Positions 5,466-9,148 of a stretch of DNA of 9,148 bases are shown piece after piece; position 1 is the stretch's first letter, and every line of letters begins with the position of its first letter. Below the pieces are notes generated by a model, which was given only the letters and a program-made list of their open reading frames with translations, was not told the origin of the DNA and made no database searches. This DNA is from JBBTYG01 sp964483045 (lineage in GTDB: Bacteria > Patescibacteriota > Minisyncoccia > UBA6257 > 2-01-FULL-56-20). The DNA lies in contig CAYZZK010000032.1 in NCBI GenBank assembly GCA_964483045.1, positions 1 through 9,148 on the forward strand. The letters run 5' to 3'. A program made the position numbers and the translations under genes.

Positions 5466-6590
5466 TCACTTTTTAAGCGCTTCGATTCCGGGAAGTTTTT
5501 TTCCCTCCAAAAATTCCAGCATCGCGCCGCCGCCCGTCGAAATGAAACTGAATTTTTTATCGAACCCAAATTTCTTCAAAAACATCACCGTTTCGCCACC
5601 GCCAGCGAGCGAAAACGCTTTTTTATTTCGCAGTAGGGCGCGGGCAACCGCAATGCTTCCCTTATCAAAAGGCTTCTTCTCGAAAAACCCCAGCGGTCCG
5701 CTCCAGATAATGGTTCTTGCCTTGCCGACAATTTTCGAGAAAAATTCTGTAGTTTTGCTTCCGATGTCGAAAATTTTATCACCGCTATAAATAAAATCCC
5801 GAGGCAGAAACACGTTTTTATATCGCACAATGCTTTTTAATTTTTTAAGCTCACGCGAGTCCTCTTCGATAAAGGACTTCCCGACATCTATCCCCTTCAA
5901 AAAGAGCATTGTGTTTGCCGTAACTCCGCCCAAAAGAAAATAGTCCGCTCTGTGTTTAAAGTATTTTAAAATTCCGAGCTTATCTCCCGCTTTTCCTCCG
6001 CCCAATATCAAAACAAGGGGACGCTGCGGATTCTTCATCACCTGTGAAAGCGAGGAGATTTCACGCTCCAGTTCAAGACCTGCGAAGCTCGGCAAAAACT
6101 TTGTGATTGCGGCGACGGAGGCATTTGCGCGGTGCGAAACGGCAAAAGCGTCGTTTACATAAAAATCCGCGAGCCCGGCAAGCTTTTTTGCGAACGCCGG
6201 GTCATTTTCAACCTCCCCCTTCATAAAACGCAAGTTTTCCAAAAGCAAAACAGAGCCGCTGGGTGCACTATCAACCGCTTTTTTTATTGCGTCGAAATCG
6301 AAATGTGAAATAAATCGGACGGGGCGATGTAGTAATTTCTGCAGCTTGAAAGAATCCGGCTTAATGCTGAATTTTTTAAGAGCAGACGGAGTGGAGCCGG
6401 TTTGTCCTATAATCGGCGGTCTGCCTTTGTGGCTTACGATAATGATTTTGGTCGCGCGCCGGAGCAGAAACCGAACCGTCGGAATCGCCGCCACGAGCCG
6501 CCAATCATCTTCGGTATTAAAATCCAACCGCACGAGCGCGGTACCCCGCAGCGATTTAGGGCTTGCTTTGCTGATATATCGAATTGCCAT
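5466..6590 (-). CDS. pgk: Phosphoglycerate kinase
   Basis: This enzyme transfers the acyl phosphate of 1,3-bisphosphoglycerate to ADP, giving ATP and 3-phosphoglycerate in cytosolic glycolysis. Signatures appear in order: VRLDFN (20-25), SHKGRP (53-58), LLENLRF (116-122), NDAFAVSHRANAS (146-158), AGLELEREI (170-178), LGGGKAGDK (196-204), LLGGVTANT (219-227), IWSGPLGFFE (295-304), AGGGET (329-334) and STGGGAMLEFLEGKKLPG (351-368). At 374 aa it is shorter than the usual 390-400 aa, but both Rossmann-like lobes are complete and it looks functional. Small deviations from consensus include SHKGRP for SHLGRP and GGGET for GGGDS/T. The gene diverges from ndh. No strong terminator separates it from the MazG-like gene 85 bp downstream. 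It ends in TGA, which shows TGA is a stop here. Confidence 0.97.
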   Translation of the reverse strand: MAIRYISKASPKSLRGTALVRLDFNTEDDWRLVAAIPTVRFLLRRATKIIIVSHKGRPPIIGQTGSTPSALKKFSIKPDSFKLQKLLHRPVRFISHFDFDAIKKAVDSAPSGSVLLLENLRFMKGEVENDPAFAKKLAGLADFYVNDAFAVSHRANASVAAITKFLPSFAGLELEREISSLSQVMKNPQRPLVLILGGGKAGDKLGILKYFKHRADYFLLGGVTANTMLFLKGIDVGKSFIEEDSRELKKLKSIVRYKNVFLPRDFIYSGDKIFDIGSKTTEFFSKIVGKARTIIWSGPLGFFEKKPFDKGSIAVARALLRNKKAFSLAGGGETVMFLKKFGFDKKFSFISTGGGAMLEFLEGKKLPGIEALKK

Positions 6591-6619
6591 AACCCATTAG
6601 TTATTTCTAATCCATCCTT

Positions 6620-6625
6620 ATTATA
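6620..6625 (-). promoter_or_regulatory. -10 element of the pgk promoter
   Basis: The minus strand reads TATAAT at 6625-6620, 30 bp before the pgk ATG. The leader would be about 23 nt and holds only a weak AAGGA/GGAT-like ribosome-binding sequence. No good -35 is seen. The element lies only 15 bp from the ndh -10, so the two divergent promoters overlap. Confidence 0.5.
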
Positions 6626-6640
6626 ACAGAAATTCCGGGG

Positions 6641-6646
6641 TATAAT
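6641..6646 (+). promoter_or_regulatory. -10 element of the ndh promoter, probably driving a leaderless mRNA
   Basis: A perfect TATAAT lies only 8 bp before the ndh ATG at 6655. A start 7-9 nt downstream of the -10 falls at 6653-6655, on or just before the A of the start codon. No Shine-Dalgarno sequence fits between them. The -35 position (TTATTA, 6618-6623) is weak. Confidence 0.6.
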
Positions 6647-6654
6647 ATCTAAAC

Positions 6655-7938
6655 ATGGAACCGCGAAAAACAATTGCGATATTGGGCGCCGGGTTCGGAG
6701 GCTTGCGCGCCGCAAAAGTGCTTACACGAAAACTTAAAGCGCTGGGCCTCTCCCCAAAATACGAAATCGTTCTGGTCGACAGGAACGATCATCATACGTA
6801 TACGCCTCTGCTCTACGAAGTGGCTACAACTTCTAAAGAGCTTGCAACCATCTCTGATTTGCACAGCGTTGCAGCATACAACATCCGCTCTCTTATCGAA
6901 AAAACGGGGCTTCGATTCGTGCAAAAGGAAATCGAGCATATCGATCCAATGCAGGGTTCGCTCAAATTCGCGGACGGAGAGGTAATCGAATGCCACTTTA
7001 TTGTGCTCGCACTGGGATCGGAAACAAACTATTTCGATATACCGGGGCTCAAAGAACATGCTTTGACATTCAAAACATTTGAAGACGCAATACGGATAAG
7101 AGATGCGGTATGGAATCGTGCGATGGAAAAATCCGGGGAGATAAAAATAGTCGTCGGAGGCGCCGGGCCAACGGGAGTTGAGCTCGCAGCGGAATTTAAA
7201 AACTGGTCCAGCGAGCTCGAAAAGGAATTCAAAGGATGCAAACTGAAAGTGATGCTTATTGAAGGCATGGGGAAAATACTTTCCGGCCTCGATCCACGCA
7301 TAATTGAACGAGCGGAAAAAAGACTTAAAACTCTAGGCGTAGAAGTAATGACGGGGAAAAAAATCGCGAAGACAGAACAAAATACTGTCATGCTCGACAC
7401 TGGAGATAAAATAGATTTCGACATGTTTATCTGGACGGGAGGAGTTAAAGCCCATCCGTTGCTCTCAAATAATATACAAGTCGAAAAACAAAATCGCGCT
7501 CTCGTGGGCGCGGAAATGCAGTGCATCCCCCAAACTCCGAACCTAAAACTCTCTTCAAAGATATACGGCCTAGGAGATAGTATTTGTTTTTACGATCCAA
7601 AAACTCAAAAACCTCTTCCCGGCGTTGCGCGGGCGGCGATTCTACAGGCAAATGTTGTGGTGAAAAACATCGTCGAGGAAATTCGGGCAATGGAAAACCC
7701 AGGATACACTCCCCGCCCTAAAACATACCGGCCGAAAGAATATCCGTATGTTGTTCCGGTGGGAGGAAAATTTGCCGCAGCGAAATTGGGGCCGGTGATT
7801 CTCTCTGGCTTTCTCGGCTGGATTTTGAAGGGGCTCGTGGAATTGAACTATCTGCTCTCGATAATGTCGCCCGCTAGAGCGATACGCATTTGGCTCAAAG
7901 GGTTCATCATTTTCGCGCGGAACAAACGGCTCGGCTAG
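6655..7938 (+). CDS. ndh: Type II NADH dehydrogenase (NDH-2, FAD-dependent)
   Basis: This single-subunit peripheral membrane flavoprotein oxidises NADH and reduces quinone without pumping protons. The N-terminal FAD-binding fold has GAGFGG (11-16) and the ribose-binding acid in VDRNDHHTYTPLLYEVA (41-57), the NDH-2 signature. LALGSETN (118-125) follows. The NADH-binding fold has GGAGPTGVELAAE (168-180) with LIEG (201-204) at its second strand. IWTGGVKAHP (259-268), YGLGDS (304-309, FAD contact) and PGVARAAILQA (322-332) complete the family pattern. The C-terminus holds the hydrophobic and basic amphipathic segment expected for membrane attachment (LGPVILSGFLGWILKGLVE, then SPARAIRIWLKGFIIFARNK). 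The 427-aa length is normal. The start sits directly before the first beta strand, so a later start is unlikely. A sulfide:quinone oxidoreductase is a less likely alternative. Confidence 0.93.
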   Translation: MEPRKTIAILGAGFGGLRAAKVLTRKLKALGLSPKYEIVLVDRNDHHTYTPLLYEVATTSKELATISDLHSVAAYNIRSLIEKTGLRFVQKEIEHIDPMQGSLKFADGEVIECHFIVLALGSETNYFDIPGLKEHALTFKTFEDAIRIRDAVWNRAMEKSGEIKIVVGGAGPTGVELAAEFKNWSSELEKEFKGCKLKVMLIEGMGKILSGLDPRIIERAEKRLKTLGVEVMTGKKIAKTEQNTVMLDTGDKIDFDMFIWTGGVKAHPLLSNNIQVEKQNRALVGAEMQCIPQTPNLKLSSKIYGLGDSICFYDPKTQKPLPGVARAAILQANVVVKNIVEEIRAMENPGYTPRPKTYRPKEYPYVVPVGGKFAAAKLGPVILSGFLGWILKGLVELNYLLSIMSPARAIRIWLKGFIIFARNKRLG

Positions 7939-7950
7939 GAATTCCAAAAA

Positions 7951-9148
7951 TTACCAATTTCGCTCGCGGGCTTTTTTTACAAGCTCCAAAATATCTCTAT
8001 AATGCGCAGAGTGCGAATGTTCTTTTATTTTATGGGCGATTTTGGCATTCCCGATACCCCATGAATCGGTGCTTATTTCGATGCTGAAAGGCGCAGACAA
8101 TTCGCCGCGGACAACGATCCTCCCATAAGCGTTCAGATCGTCGACATTCAGAAAATCATGCTTTAGAAGCCACGGTCCGAAATCTGAAGCAAAGATTTCT
8201 GCATCCTCCGGATTTACGCGGAACACGATTCTTGAAACCATATGCTTCAAGATTGCCTCTCTGGTTCTAACGCTAAGCTCTCCAACTGACCGTGTCGCCA
8301 AAGCCAGATTCATGTTCTGCCCTTCGCTTCCGGATATGGCTTTCGCCACCGAGTCCGGCAGGTATCCCCCGCAATCATCAAAATATATATTGAATCGTTT
8401 CTTCTCCTTCCGGCCCTCCCGCGCCGCGCGTAAAATTTTATTCGCGAGCAACATGCCTATAAATTCGCTGTTTTCTTTCCCAATTTTATCTTCGCACAGA
8501 TCGACAAAGATTATCTTGCCTGCCGCGACCGCGGATTCGATATCCACCGCCGATGCCGGATCTTGAAATATAAAGCGGAGATGGCCCGACGACGCAAATT
8601 TCTCAAATCTCGAAACCACATACGGCGCGATGCCCAGAAGAGCGGCCGCGCCCCTCGAGCTCATCGCTTCGTGTTCCCAGAAATGCGCGAGTTCGTTGTT
8701 CTTTGATCCCGAAAGAAGTCTCGCACGGTATTTTTTGTCGACAAGCACTCGCGGCACATCGAGAATGCTTATATTCTTCGCCGTGCTTTCCAGGAGCAGC
8801 CAAATCGCATTTTGTATGTATTCATCAAACATGATCCCTCTGGTCTCAAGCGTAAAAAATTTAGTCACAATGCCGGCAAGTTCGCGCGCCAGCCGATTTT
8901 TCTCCTCGGCGCTGCCGTAATTCAGTTGAAGCGCATCAATTCCCGGAACTCTCGCTGCCTCGCCCATAGCGAGATATAAAACATCGTGCGTTCGCTCCGG
9001 CGGAATTCTGCCGAGTATTCTCTGGAGAAGCGCGCCTCGCGGCTCAATCAGGGCAACTCCTTCCCCCCGCCCGATATCCTGCAGAAGCATGTTGCCAATA
9101 AGCGTAGATTTCCCCGTGCCTTTCTCCCCCGTAATATAGAGATGCCTG
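7951..9148 (-). CDS. VirD4/TraD-like (TraG/DUF87-type) ATPase, N-terminus beyond window
   Basis: This is a P-loop ATPase resembling the type IV secretion DNA-binding-domain proteins common in CPR genomes. The frame stays open to the window edge. Upstream of the M codon at 9090 it reads LYITGEKGTGKSTLIGN, so the Walker A motif is included and the true start is off-window. After it come MLLQDIGRGEGVALIEPRGALLQ and RILGRIPPERTHDVLYL, the usual family order. The Walker B-like strand is FNIYFDDCGGYL, where most relatives have a DEFQ-type sequence. A sensor-like LALATRSVGEL and FRVNPEDAEIFASDFG follow. The C-terminal part is mostly soluble. It could work in DNA translocation, pilus or T4SS-like machinery, or an uncharacterised envelope system. 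It ends 12 bp from ndh, convergently. Confidence 0.85.
   Translation of the reverse strand, partial: RHLYITGEKGTGKSTLIGNMLLQDIGRGEGVALIEPRGALLQRILGRIPPERTHDVLYLAMGEAARVPGIDALQLNYGSAEEKNRLARELAGIVTKFFTLETRGIMFDEYIQNAIWLLLESTAKNISILDVPRVLVDKKYRARLLSGSKNNELAHFWEHEAMSSRGAAALLGIAPYVVSRFEKFASSGHLRFIFQDPASAVDIESAVAAGKIIFVDLCEDKIGKENSEFIGMLLANKILRAAREGRKEKKRFNIYFDDCGGYLPDSVAKAISGSEGQNMNLALATRSVGELSVRTREAILKHMVSRIVFRVNPEDAEIFASDFGPWLLKHDFLNVDDLNAYGRIVVRGELSAPFSIEISTDSWGIGNAKIAHKIKEHSHSAHYRDILELVKKARERNW

Noticed and set aside
1..9148. CRISPR array, tRNA, insertion sequence or sigma-54 target promoter
   Set aside because: No regularly spaced direct repeats, tRNA-like cloverleaf, transposase or convincing TGGCAC-N5-TTGC site was found by eye on either strand.

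Overview
The window most resembles a bacterial chromosome segment from the Candidate Phyla Radiation (Patescibacteria, perhaps Parcubacteria-like). This is inferred from the gene types and the compact layout: a VirD4/TraD-like ATPase, a short phosphoglycerate kinase, a type II NADH dehydrogenase, an RNase H with an N-terminal viroplasmin-type domain, and a DHH-family phosphoesterase. Coding genes use TAA, TAG and TGA as stops (TGA ends the DHH and pgk genes). That argues against the Gracilibacteria/Absconditabacteria code, in which TGA is read as glycine. No 16S rRNA or ribosomal protein is present, so the lineage is uncertain.

Layout, left to right. Positions 1-394 hold most of an RNase P RNA gene on the minus strand; its 3' end lies off the window. 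Its L15/P16-P17 region carries an AT-rich stem-loop of 72 nt that looks like an inserted palindromic element. Upstream of the RNA gene (465-596) is a 132-bp inverted-repeat structure with 19-bp perfect arms. A plus-strand hypothetical coiled-coil-containing protein (708-1289) follows and ends in a clear terminator. Next come a minus-strand 66-aa cysteine-rich protein with a TTG start and its own promoter and terminator, and a minus-strand two-gene operon (DHH phosphoesterase, then RNase H) joined by an ATGA overlap.

Divergent from that operon is a plus-strand sigma-54-type AAA+ activator with an unusual architecture: an N-terminal four-cysteine module and no C-terminal Fis-type HTH. It is followed convergently by a minus-strand protein made of two tandem MazG-like helical repeats, each ending in the same C-x2-C-x4-C-x-C motif. 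The two genes share a 12-nt ribosome-binding leader and each has a strong terminator. The right part is core metabolism: pgk (minus) and ndh (plus) diverge from one short intergenic region, where ndh seems to be transcribed as a leaderless mRNA. The window ends inside a minus-strand VirD4/TraD-like ATPase with an altered Walker B.

Functional reading. The DHH/RNase H pair plausibly acts together in degrading RNA or RNA-DNA hybrids. pgk and ndh serve glycolytic ATP formation and NADH reoxidation. The activator and the MazG-like tandem protein are the least explained genes, and with the interrupted RNase P RNA they are the most interesting content.
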